Positions 27,185-35,762 of a stretch of DNA of 49,338 nt are shown here, piece after piece. Below the pieces are notes generated by a model. The model did no database searches, had not been told where the DNA came from, and saw nothing but the letters and a program-made list of their open reading frames with translations. Numbering within the stretch: the stretch's first letter is position 1; each line of letters opens with the position of its first letter. The translations under genes were made by a program, and so were the position numbers. Where the stretch lies: positions 1 to 49,338 of the forward strand of contig JAJDEW010000127.1 of assembly GCA_029259595.1 (NCBI GenBank), given 5' to 3'. The stretch comes from Planctomycetota bacterium (lineage in GTDB: Bacteria > Planctomycetota > UBA1135 > GCA-002686595).

Positions 27185-28342
27185 TCAGTGGTTGTCGGTC
27201 ACGTAGCTCATGAAGCTCATGCCGATGTCTTCGAACTGGTGCTGGCGGGGGACCTCGACGGCGTCCTTGATGCAGACCTGTTCGCAGAGCTTGCAGGACA
27301 CGCAGTTCTTGTCGATGACCGACGCGACCTGGTTCGTCTGCGGCTGCGGGAAGGGGTCGTCGGTCAGGGCCCGCATCTCGAGCGCCTCGAAGGGGCAGAC
27401 GTCGACGCAGAACTCGCAGCCCGTGCAGAGCTCTTCGTGCACGACGGCCTTCGGGATCTTCTTGATCTTCATGCGCTGGACCGTCGTCCCGCGGCTGTCG
27501 TCGATCGCGTCGAAGGGGCAGTAGACCCCGCACACCGAGCAGTTGATGCAGAGCTCGGGATCGATGTAGAAGATCTCGCCGGACGTGATCGCGTTCGTGG
27601 GGCAGACGCGCTCGCAGATCGTGCAGGCCGTGCACTTGTCCGTGATGAAGTGCGCGCGCCACTGCCAGGTGTCCATCACGGCGGCCTGGTGGAAGAGCAC
27701 GACCTCGAGCACCGCGTGCGCGTCGTAGCGCGAGCTCATTCCGATGATCTCACCCTCGACCCCGAGCGTCGTCATGAACTGCGCGGGGAACGACGACGTC
27801 GTGTGAGTCAGGGCTCGGATCTTCGGGTCGGTCAGCCAGCCGGCGACGAGCAGCGTCCCGTCCTCGAGCTGCACGTGATGCCGGTAGAGCGGCATGTCTT
27901 CCTGGAGTCCGTAGCGGAAGCGGTTGCGCACGGCCGGCACCCGCGTCGGGAAGCGGAACGTGACCTTCGTATAGCCCTCGTTGCGCTCGATGTCGTAGTC
28001 GCGTCCATAGCGACGATCACGCTCGAGCTCGTCCTGCTCGACCCCGCGCCACTTCGACCACGCGAGCTCCCAACCCTCGACCTCCTCGAGCTTACCGAGG
28101 TCCTCGGGCGGCGGAAGCTCGCCGGAAAACTCGATCGCACCCGTCGGGCAGACGTCGACGACGGTCCGCGCGTTGTAGAGGTCGCCCGGATGCTGCTCAT
28201 GGGCGTGAGCCTTCTGGTCGTCGCCCATGTAGAAGACTTCGGGGAAGTCCTGGCAGCACGCATCGCAGGCGATGCACAGCTCGGGGACGACCGCGAATTC
28301 TTCCGCGCTCTTGACGGTCTCCTGGATGGCGGATTCGGACAT
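27185..28342 (-). CDS. Large ferredoxin with about five [4Fe-4S] clusters
   Basis: This is a 385-aa electron-transfer protein. The N-terminal part has CIACDACC with a later VCPTGAI. The C-terminal half has four further CxxCxxCxxxC motifs: CTACTICERVCP, CINCSVCGVYCP, CTGCEFCVDVCP and CVSCKLCEQVC. The last lacks the usual Pro after its final Cys. Between them lies a ~150-residue segment without Cys (from about residue 100 to 250) that I cannot assign. There is no signal peptide, so it is probably cytoplasmic. No partner oxidoreductase is adjacent. Confidence 0.8.
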   Translation of the reverse strand: MSESAIQETVKSAEEFAVVPELCIACDACCQDFPEVFYMGDDQKAHAHEQHPGDLYNARTVVDVCPTGAIEFSGELPPPEDLGKLEEVEGWELAWSKWRGVEQDELERDRRYGRDYDIERNEGYTKVTFRFPTRVPAVRNRFRYGLQEDMPLYRHHVQLEDGTLLVAGWLTDPKIRALTHTTSSFPAQFMTTLGVEGEIIGMSSRYDAHAVLEVVLFHQAAVMDTWQWRAHFITDKCTACTICERVCPTNAITSGEIFYIDPELCINCSVCGVYCPFDAIDDSRGTTVQRMKIKKIPKAVVHEELCTGCEFCVDVCPFEALEMRALTDDPFPQPQTNQVASVIDKNCVSCKLCEQVCIKDAVEVPRQHQFEDIGMSFMSYVTDNH

Positions 28343-28933
28343 GGATCGACTGGCCTGTGCGGGCGGTCGTGGACCACCCGGCTGCGTTGTCTTGCGGATT
28401 GGGTTGCTCGTGACGGACGCGCGACGATTGGAAGCGCTCGGAGCCTCCGGCACCAGCCGGACGCCCCAAAATCCCTCCCGGAGCCGGTCGAGAGCCCCAG
28501 GACTCCCGTTCGCTCCCGAAGGGCATCGGCTCGCGCTGGAGCAGACGTGAAGTCATTGTAGGACAACGACTAAAGGCAGCAACCTGCGAGTTGGTTCGGA
28601 CGCGCCGACCGCGCTCGGAAACGGATTCGCGGCACGCCTTGCGCAACCTTTCGCGCCAGCTCGAGTCTGCCCCCCGGGGTGGGTGGCCGGGGCCCCGGGT
28701 GGGATGGCGGTCGAGAGCGAGGAGCACGGTGAGCACGGGATCGGGGGAGAGCGCACCACCTGCTCCGCTTCCCCTCCGGGACACGACCGACGGTCGGGAG
28801 CAGGGATCCGGGGCTCGCCCGGGCCCCACGCCCCTGTTCGGTTCGGGTCACGCTTTCCGGCCCCGCAGCGCGTTCCCGGGGTTCTCCCGACCTCGCCACG
28901 TCCGTCGCTCGAAGGGCTGGCGCGGTCCGTATC
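28343..28933. other. 591-bp divergent intergenic region
   Basis: It separates the ferredoxin and the plus-strand methyltransferase. No gene or RNA was recognised. The AT-richest stretch, around 28549-28577 (GTGAAGTCATTGTAGGACA onwards), is the likeliest promoter area. A G-rich tract at 28676-28703 has four G3-4 runs and could form a G-quadruplex. Confidence 0.4.
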
Positions 28934-29617
28934 ATGCGCCCCGTGTCCTTTCCCAAGCGCCAGGCCTGGACCTCGCCGGAGGTTGCCGCGAACTACGAAC
29001 GGGCCCGCTTTCGGGGGCCGCTGCAGCGGCGCAAGCACCGGCGCGACGTGGCGCTCGTCCGGGCCTTGCTCGCGCGCGCCGGGCTCGGGGGCGGGCTCGG
29101 GCAGGCCCGCCCCCGGGTCCTGGACCTGCCCTGCGGGACGGGTCGTTTGCTCGGAGCGCTCGAAGACGCCGGGTACCGGGCGATCGGAGCCGACGTCTCG
29201 CCGGCCATGCTGGCACGGGCGCGCGGGCGTTCGCGGCGGTTGTTCGTCGGGGACGCCGAGCGCCTCGCCCTGGCGGGCACCTCCGTCCAGGCGGTGGTCT
29301 CGTTGCGCTTCCTCTTCCACGTCGAGGACCTGGACGTCAGGCGGCGCATCCTGGCCGAGCTGGCGCGGGTGGCCGAGCGCTGCGTGGTCGGACAGGTGCG
29401 CTACGACGCGACGCTGAAGCACGGCCTGCGTCGCCTGCGCCACCGACTCGGGCTCTTCGCGCGGCTGCGGCCGGCCCTGACCCGTTCCGACGTGGTGCGC
29501 GAGCTGGAAGCGGCTGGCCTCGAGCTGGTCGCGCTCGAGCGGGTGTCCTCGTGCTTTTCGGACAAGGCGCTCTTTCTCGCCGTTCCGCGCGCTCCGAACG
29601 AACCGGTGGCCGGCTGA
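28934..29617 (+). CDS. Class I SAM-dependent methyltransferase
   Basis: This 227-aa enzyme has the Rossmann motif I VLDLPCGTGRLLGAL, the acidic motif II region IGADVSPAML, a DAERL segment and LRFLFHVED. It resembles ubiquinone/menaquinone-type methyltransferases, but the substrate cannot be read. ATG 28934 is the start that gives a usual N-terminus with AANYERARFRG. It converges on the kinase-like gene with a 17-bp gap. Confidence 0.75.
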   Translation: MRPVSFPKRQAWTSPEVAANYERARFRGPLQRRKHRRDVALVRALLARAGLGGGLGQARPRVLDLPCGTGRLLGALEDAGYRAIGADVSPAMLARARGRSRRLFVGDAERLALAGTSVQAVVSLRFLFHVEDLDVRRRILAELARVAERCVVGQVRYDATLKHGLRRLRHRLGLFARLRPALTRSDVVRELEAAGLELVALERVSSCFSDKALFLAVPRAPNEPVAG

Positions 29618-29634
29618 CGCGAGCCAGCTGCCGA

Positions 29635-30432
29635 TCAGGCCAAGGGCCGTCGGCGCCGGCGGTTGCGGGCCAGCTTCTTGCTCGCCCAGCGCTCGATCGC
29701 CTGCTCGAAGCGGCCGGCGTTCGCGACCGGGGTCCCGAGCTCCGCACAAGCACGAACGTAGGCGTCGCGGAAGAGCGCCCAGTCGTCCTCGCGCACTTCG
29801 GCCGCCCGTGCGCTGGCCCTCAGGCGCCCGAGGTCGCGCGCGCGCATCGCCAGCGACGGGTGTCCGACCTCGTGCGCGCCGACCAGATCGAGGATCCATG
29901 GGCCGCGGCTCTCGCGACGGGAGTCGTACAGGAGGTTCGGGGCCTTGAGGTCACGGTGGCGCAAGCCGGCGGCATGCCAGCGCGCGATCTCCCGTGCCAG
30001 GTCCGCCAGCAGGGTCCGCCGTTCGCTGCGCACGGCGGCGACGCGCAGCCAAGGATCGTCGCCCTCGACGTGGCGCATGACCAGGAGGCACTCGAGCCGC
30101 AGCCCCTTCTCGCAACGGATCACGAGCAGCGGTTCGGGCGTGCGCAAGCCCTTGCTGCAGGCGAGGAGTCCGATGCGGAAGGCGCGCACGAGTCGCGGTT
30201 CGCGGCCGCCGAGGACGCCGACCACGCCCTTCCAACCGTGCTCGAACTCATGCTTCAGGACGACCTGTCCGACGGGGCTCGCTTCGACGCGGATGGCGCC
30301 GAGCTCGTTCCCCTCGCGCCAGTGCCAGAGCTCCTCGAGGAAGTGTCGGGCCAGCTCGGGGGTGACGGAGGGCGTCCGCTGCACCAGACAGCGCTCGTCG
30401 TCGCGGTCGACCGTTTCGCGCAAGGTGTTCAA
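29635..30432 (-). CDS. LPS-core-kinase-like protein (WaaP/Kdo kinase family)
   Basis: This ~265-aa protein kinase-fold enzyme is predicted to phosphorylate a lipopolysaccharide or other sugar. The catalytic loop HRDLKAPNLLYD and a metal-binding ILDLVGAH are complete, and the upstream VVLKHEFEHGWKG holds the candidate ATP-binding Lys. The TTG at 30432 is chosen because it overlaps the polA stop (TTGA). A TTG at 30447 is possible. It lies directly behind polA, which is unusual company and suggests read-through expression. Confidence 0.75.
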   Translation of the reverse strand: MNTLRETVDRDDERCLVQRTPSVTPELARHFLEELWHWREGNELGAIRVEASPVGQVVLKHEFEHGWKGVVGVLGGREPRLVRAFRIGLLACSKGLRTPEPLLVIRCEKGLRLECLLVMRHVEGDDPWLRVAAVRSERRTLLADLAREIARWHAAGLRHRDLKAPNLLYDSRRESRGPWILDLVGAHEVGHPSLAMRARDLGRLRASARAAEVREDDWALFRDAYVRACAELGTPVANAGRFEQAIERWASKKLARNRRRRRPLA

Positions 30433-33146
30433 TGGGCCTCCAACCAATTCTTGCCGTGACCGAAGTCGACCTGCAGCGGGACGTCGAGCACAACCGCCTC
30501 CTCCATCGCGCGCCGGACGACCTCGCGGGTCTCTTCGAGCTGCGCGAGCGGCACTTCGAGCACGAGCTCGTCATGCACCTGCAAGAGCATCCGCCCCGCC
30601 AGGGACGAACCCGCCAGCTCGGCTTCGAGGTCGATCATCGCGCGCTTGATGATGTCGGCGGCCGAACCCTGGACCGGTGTGTTGACCGCGGCGTTCTCGG
30701 CGAAGGCGCGCGCGCGCGAATTCGTCGAGTTGACGTCGTTCACGCGGCGCCGTCGTCCGAGCAGCGTCTCGACGTAGCCGGTTTGACGCGCCTTGGCCAG
30801 GAGGTCGTCGATCCAGCGCCGCACGGTGGGGAACGAGCTGAAGTAGCGCTCGATGAACTCGCGCGCCTCGGGCACGCTGAAGCCGGTCTCGCGCGCGAGC
30901 CGTTGCGGCCCCATCCCGTACAGGAGCCCGAAGTTGATGACCTTGGCCTGGCTGCGCATCTCGCGCGTGATCGCGTCGCGTTCGACGCCGAAGATGCGCA
31001 TGGCGGTCGCCGCGTGGATGTCCTGACCCTCTTCGAAGGCGCGGCACATGTGCTCGTCGCCCGTCAGGTGCGCCATGACGCGCAGCTCGATTTGGCTGTA
31101 GTCGGCCGCCAACAGTACCCAATCGCCACTTTCATCCGAAGCGCGTGGCACGAAGGCCTTGCGGATCTCGCGGCCGCGTTCGGTGCGAACGGGGATGTTC
31201 TGCAGGTTGGGATCACTCGAGGCCAGGCGACCGGTCGCCGCGCTGACCTGGCTGAACGAACCGTGGATGCGACCCGTGTCCTTGTTCACGTAGCGCGGTA
31301 GAGCGTCGACGTACGTGCTCTTCAGCTTGGAGACCTCGCGGTACTCGAGCAGGCGTCGAACGATTTCGACGTCGCCGTACTTCGAGGACAGCGTCTCGGC
31401 ATCCGTTGCCCACCCGGTCTTGGTGCGCTTGGGACGCTTGACGCCCGCCTCGTCTTGGATGCGCAACTTTTCGAACAGGACCTCGCCCAGGACCTTCGTG
31501 CTGTTGACGTTGCAGTTCTCGCCGGCCAGCTCTTGGATGCCATGGACCACCGTCGTCAGCTCCTTCTCCATCGAGGCGGCCAACTCGTCGAGCCAGGCGA
31601 CGTCGACCCGGATGCCGCGCTCCTCCATCGCGGCGAGGACCGGAACGAGCGGCATCTCGAGGTCGTGGAAGAGCGATTGGGCGCCGGCGTCGTCCAGCTC
31701 GGTCTCGAGCACCTTCGTCAAGCGCCACGTGACGTCCGCGTCCTCACAGGCGTACTCGCCGACCTCCTTGATCGGCACCTGGTCCATCGTGATCTGCTTC
31801 TTGCCGGTGCCCAGGAGCTCCTTCGTCGGGATCTTGCGGATGTGGAAGTAGTGCAGGGCGAGCGTGTCGAGATTGTGGCGCAGTTGTGCCCCGTGGATGC
31901 TGAAGCTCGCGACCATCGTGTCGAAGTCGGGGGGCGGCAGCCGCAACCCCTGATGGGCGAGGACGAGCCAATCGTACTTCGTGTTCTGCCCGCTGCGGCG
32001 GACTCCCGGGTCGGTCAGGAGAGGTTCGAGGGCCGCGAGCAGCGCCTGAGTCCCGCCGGGCAGAACGGGCGGGTCGAGGTTGAAGGGTACGTACCAGGCC
32101 TTCCCCGTGCGGCACGAGAACGACATCCCGACCAGCGTGGACTCGAGCGGAAAGAGGCTCGTCGTCTCCGTGTCCAGCGCGAAGGCACCGGCGGCGCGGA
32201 GTTCGGCCAGCATCGCCTCCAGGTCGCCCGCGGTCTTCACGAGCCGGTAGTCGCGCTCGGTGTCGTCGCGGGCCGTGGGCGCCTTGGCCTCCAGCTCTTC
32301 GACCAGAAGGCGGAACTCGAGTTCGCGGAACAGCTCGAGCAGGCGAGCATCGTCCGGTGCCGGCGGGCCGATGGTGTCGACGTCACGCTCGACGGGGACG
32401 TTCGTGTCGATGCGGACCAGCTCGAGGGACATGAGCAGGTTGTCGCGATCGTCCTCGAGCTTCTCCTTGGTCTTGCCCTTGACCTCGCCGATGCGCTCGA
32501 GCAAGCCGGCGATGGACCCGAATTCCTCGATGAGCTTGATGGCGCCCTTCTCGCCGATGCCCCTGACGCCCGGGACGTTGTCCGAGGCGTCGCCCATGAT
32601 CGCGAGCACGTCGATCACGTGCCCGGGGTCGGTGCCGAACTTCTTCCGCACCTCGTCCTCGCCCTGGACGACCAGCTCGATACCGGGCTTGAAGATGTTG
32701 TAGAGCTTCACACGGTCGCTGACGACCTGCATGAAGTCCTTGTCCCCCGTGACGAGGAAGACCTCCGAGCCGGCCTCAGCCGCTCGAATCGCCAGCGTCC
32801 CGATGACGTCGTCGGCCTCGAAACCCGGGAGCTCGTAGATCGGTATGCCGTGGGCCTCGACGATCGTCTTGATCATGTCGAGCTGGGCGATCATCTCCTC
32901 GGGAGCCTTCTCGCGCGTCGCCTTGTAGTCGGCGAAGCGCTCGTGGCGGAAGGTCGGCCCGGGCGCGTCGAAGGCGACGGCGATCGCCTCGGGGTTCTCC
33001 TTCTCCAGGATGCGCCTCAGGGCCGTCGTGAAGCCGTACACGGCGCCGGTCGGGCGACCGTCCGAGGTCGAGAGCCCGGAGCGCGAGAAGGCGAAGTGCG
33101 AACGATACGCGAGGGCCGTGCCGTCGAAGAGGAACAGGCGCGTCAT
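30429..33146 (-). CDS. polA: DNA polymerase I
   Basis: This 905-aa protein has three domains: an N-terminal 5'-nuclease (residues 1-300; LFLFDGTALAYRSHFA, GDKDFMQVV, GDASDNVPGVRGIGEKGA), a 3'-5' exonuclease (about 320-500; FALDTETTSLF, NTKYDWLVL, YACEDADVTWRL) with its acidic residues present, and the polymerase domain with motif A DYSQIELR, motif B (RSQAKVINFGLLYGMG) and motif C QVHDELVLEVP. Length and order are typical. It functions in repair and Okazaki fragment processing. ATG 33146 starts the usual N-terminal strand. Confidence 0.96.
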   Translation of the reverse strand: MTRLFLFDGTALAYRSHFAFSRSGLSTSDGRPTGAVYGFTTALRRILEKENPEAIAVAFDAPGPTFRHERFADYKATREKAPEEMIAQLDMIKTIVEAHGIPIYELPGFEADDVIGTLAIRAAEAGSEVFLVTGDKDFMQVVSDRVKLYNIFKPGIELVVQGEDEVRKKFGTDPGHVIDVLAIMGDASDNVPGVRGIGEKGAIKLIEEFGSIAGLLERIGEVKGKTKEKLEDDRDNLLMSLELVRIDTNVPVERDVDTIGPPAPDDARLLELFRELEFRLLVEELEAKAPTARDDTERDYRLVKTAGDLEAMLAELRAAGAFALDTETTSLFPLESTLVGMSFSCRTGKAWYVPFNLDPPVLPGGTQALLAALEPLLTDPGVRRSGQNTKYDWLVLAHQGLRLPPPDFDTMVASFSIHGAQLRHNLDTLALHYFHIRKIPTKELLGTGKKQITMDQVPIKEVGEYACEDADVTWRLTKVLETELDDAGAQSLFHDLEMPLVPVLAAMEERGIRVDVAWLDELAASMEKELTTVVHGIQELAGENCNVNSTKVLGEVLFEKLRIQDEAGVKRPKRTKTGWATDAETLSSKYGDVEIVRRLLEYREVSKLKSTYVDALPRYVNKDTGRIHGSFSQVSAATGRLASSDPNLQNIPVRTERGREIRKAFVPRASDESGDWVLLAADYSQIELRVMAHLTGDEHMCRAFEEGQDIHAATAMRIFGVERDAITREMRSQAKVINFGLLYGMGPQRLARETGFSVPEAREFIERYFSSFPTVRRWIDDLLAKARQTGYVETLLGRRRRVNDVNSTNSRARAFAENAAVNTPVQGSAADIIKRAMIDLEAELAGSSLAGRMLLQVHDELVLEVPLAQLEETREVVRRAMEEAVVLDVPLQVDFGHGKNWLEAH

Positions 33147-33198
33147 GCGGGGAGCATAGCCAGAGTCCGGCCGCTCCAAAGCGTTCGACCTACGGAAA

Positions 33199-33231
33199 CG
33201 CCGGCCGGTCCCTCTCAGAAACCGGCCGGCG
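33199..33231 (-). terminator. Terminator downstream of PKD protein 1
   Basis: CGCCGGCCGGT (33199-33209) pairs perfectly with ACCGGCCGGCG (33221-33231) around an 11-nt loop. On the minus strand TTT follows at 33198-33196. It lies 24 bp beyond the stop at 33256 and is a relative of the hairpin at 39022-39054. Confidence 0.7.
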
Positions 33232-33255
33232 TCGAAGCAGAGGCTCGTCCGAGCC

Positions 33256-35511
33256 TCAGGGAGTGACCGTGATGAATCCCACTTTCGTCTCGGTATCCGT
33301 TCCATCGGGGCCGACACCGGTCAGCGAGACCGTGTAGGTGCCCGGGGTCGTGTAGACGTGCAACGGGTTGCGCAGGATCGACGTGCCGCCGTCCCCGAAG
33401 TCCCAGGTGCCCGTGTCGGCAGTGCCGATCACGACCTGGCTCCGGAAGCGAACGCTCAGGGGCGCCGGTCCGGAGGTGCGGTTGGCGAGGAAGTCGACGT
33501 CCAGAACCGTGGGTGCCACTTCGTTCACCGTGATGCCGTCGATGACGGCGGCGGTGTCGCTGCCGTCCGGCCCGTTCACGATGAGGATCGGCGAGAAGGC
33601 GCCGAGCTCGCTGAAGGTGTGCATCGGGTTCTGCAGGGTCGAGGTCGACCCGTCACCGAAGGCCCACAGCCAGCTCGTGACGTTGCCCGTCGACTGGTCC
33701 ATGAAGGAGACGGTGAACGGGATCTCGCCCGTGTCGCTCGAGGTCGAGAACTGCGCCAGCGGTCCCGTGGGGCCACCGCCGCCGCCGCCACCGGGAACCG
33801 GCTTCAGCGTCGGGGTGATGGGACGCGGAGCCGGAGCGTTCGGCGGCCACGGCAGGATGTTCACGCCCGCGAAGGGGTGGAACGCGAAGACCCGGTTGCG
33901 GGCTTGGGCCGTGATCGGAGCCGAGAGCAGACCCTGGAGCCGCGGATCCAGGTTCGAGACCGGGAAGGGCTCGAGCGCCGTGTTGGCCGGAGTGCAGGCA
34001 TCGCCGCAACCGCCGGGGCCGAGACGCCGATCGATGTTCCACGGGATGCCCGCGAAGATGAACGGGCTCTGCAGCGCGTCGAGGTCGATCTCGCCGAACT
34101 CGGGGTGACCGATGCCGACGGGCGTCAGGTACTCGCCGTTCGTGGCTTCGTTGCCGTTGATGTCGCGCGTGATGATGCCGGGCAGCAAGGACGCCTTGTG
34201 GCGCGAGCGGCCGATCAGCTCACGGGAGATCGGGGACAAGATGTTGAAGTTCTCTTCGTGAGTCAGGCCACCACCGGGGCAGCGATCGCCGAAGCCGGCG
34301 TTGATCAGGTTCTGGCACGGCGAGCGACGGTCGTCGACCTCATTGATGAAGTCGACGTCGTAGTTGATCTTGAAGACGTTCCCTGCGGTCAGCGGCGCGA
34401 TGCCGTGATTCAGCGTGTCGGGGTTGTTGACCGTCGAACCGATGACGTACTCGACGTTCTCGCCCGTATCGCGGTCCACGTGCAGGGCATACATGTCGAC
34501 TTCGGGCAGCGAGAGCGACGAAAAGCCGATGTAGAGGCACTTGACGCGCAGGTTGCTGAAGCCGGGGGCGTCCCATTCGACTTCGTCCCAGATGAAGTAG
34601 TCGGGCTGGTCCGGGGTCCGGCGCGTGAGGAGTGCATCGTGGACGAACACCGTGTGCACGGACAGGAAGTACTGGCCGGCGATGAACTCGAAGTTGCCTT
34701 CACAGGTGAGGCTGTCGCCGACGTTGATCGGCGCGAAGAAGCGCGAATCGAGCATCGGGGTCAAGCGGTTGCCTTGCGGGGCGAAGGGGTCGCCCACACC
34801 GCTGCCGTTGGAGGCCGCGTTGGCGATGGCTGCGTCGCCGACCGGATCGAAGCCGGAGCGTTGGCTGACGGGAACCGTACTCGGGATCGTCATCGGGACG
34901 CCCGTCGTAGCGGTGATCGTGTAGTTGTCGGGGTCGACGCCGTAGCGTGCGTCCGGGCTGCAGTTCGGGCCGCCATCGCAACCGCGTCCCTGCTGGATCG
35001 TGTAGCGACCATCCGGGTCGTTGATCCGGATCATGATGCCCGTGTTGGGATCGCCGGGCGCTCCGTCGATGACGAAGTAACCATCGGTGTAGTCGATGAA
35101 GGTGACGATGCCCGTCACGACCTCGCCGCCTTTCTCGATGCTGACTTCGCCAGCGATGACGGTTCCATCCGGCTGGCGGTTCGCGAGGATCGTGGCCGAG
35201 CCTTGGTTGACCTTGGTCTGGTCGAGGGTCGCGAGACCCGATTCTCCGAGGGCCAGCGCGGCCGGCGGAGCACCCGTGAACATCTCGGACAACGTCAAGC
35301 GGTTCGCGGGCAGGTCGATCAACAGGTTGCGCGGGATGACGACCTTCTGGCCCGAGACGACGATCTCACCTTCGGAGAAGGGGTCGCTCGCGTTGAGGAC
35401 TCGCATGGAGTCGATCGTGCCGGAGATCAATTCCCCGGTCTGGCCTCCGGCGACTGCCGGGAACACCGCGGCAGCTACCAGAATCATAGGAATTCGGAAT
35501 TTGGAAGACAT
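33256..35511 (-). CDS. Secreted PKD-domain protein 1
   Basis: This is a 751-aa exported protein of unknown role. A signal peptide (MILVAAAVFPAVAGG) precedes an unrecognised ~550-residue region with several Cys (GCDGGPNCSP, PCQNLINAG, GGCGDACTP). A poly-Gly linker follows, then two PKD domains (WLWAFGDGSTSTLQNPMH; TWDFGDGGTSILRNPLH) and the end VGFITVTP. It is paralogous to 39079-41313 over its whole length. With the peroxidase between them, the three may form one surface system. Upstream lie 251 bp without a recognised gene or the TGCAAT operator-like sites, so it may be read through from the peroxidase. Confidence 0.8.
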   Translation of the reverse strand: MSSKFRIPMILVAAAVFPAVAGGQTGELISGTIDSMRVLNASDPFSEGEIVVSGQKVVIPRNLLIDLPANRLTLSEMFTGAPPAALALGESGLATLDQTKVNQGSATILANRQPDGTVIAGEVSIEKGGEVVTGIVTFIDYTDGYFVIDGAPGDPNTGIMIRINDPDGRYTIQQGRGCDGGPNCSPDARYGVDPDNYTITATTGVPMTIPSTVPVSQRSGFDPVGDAAIANAASNGSGVGDPFAPQGNRLTPMLDSRFFAPINVGDSLTCEGNFEFIAGQYFLSVHTVFVHDALLTRRTPDQPDYFIWDEVEWDAPGFSNLRVKCLYIGFSSLSLPEVDMYALHVDRDTGENVEYVIGSTVNNPDTLNHGIAPLTAGNVFKINYDVDFINEVDDRRSPCQNLINAGFGDRCPGGGLTHEENFNILSPISRELIGRSRHKASLLPGIITRDINGNEATNGEYLTPVGIGHPEFGEIDLDALQSPFIFAGIPWNIDRRLGPGGCGDACTPANTALEPFPVSNLDPRLQGLLSAPITAQARNRVFAFHPFAGVNILPWPPNAPAPRPITPTLKPVPGGGGGGGPTGPLAQFSTSSDTGEIPFTVSFMDQSTGNVTSWLWAFGDGSTSTLQNPMHTFSELGAFSPILIVNGPDGSDTAAVIDGITVNEVAPTVLDVDFLANRTSGPAPLSVRFRSQVVIGTADTGTWDFGDGGTSILRNPLHVYTTPGTYTVSLTGVGPDGTDTETKVGFITVTP

Positions 35512-35762
35512 GTCTACCTCTCTAGGGACGGATGCATTGATCCGGATGAAGAGCCCATGGGGTGGCTCCTCGGGACTTTCTCTTCAGCCCTACTTCGCAG
35601 GGGGCAAAGGCAGGGTGAGCTTGGGATGGAGCGCGACGCCGCTTCGTGCAGATCGATCCTGCGCGCGGCTCGAGTGGGCGCAGAGTGCGGACGTCCCCCC
35701 CGCGAAGGGCAGAGTCGCCTTCGCGTGAAGGGACGTCGCAGTCGTTTCGCCAGGTGCGTTCA

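Noticed and set aside
31455..33266. Plus-strand open frame of about 600 codons
   Set aside because: Antisense to polA, with Val/Glu/Arg/Leu-rich, low-complexity translation.
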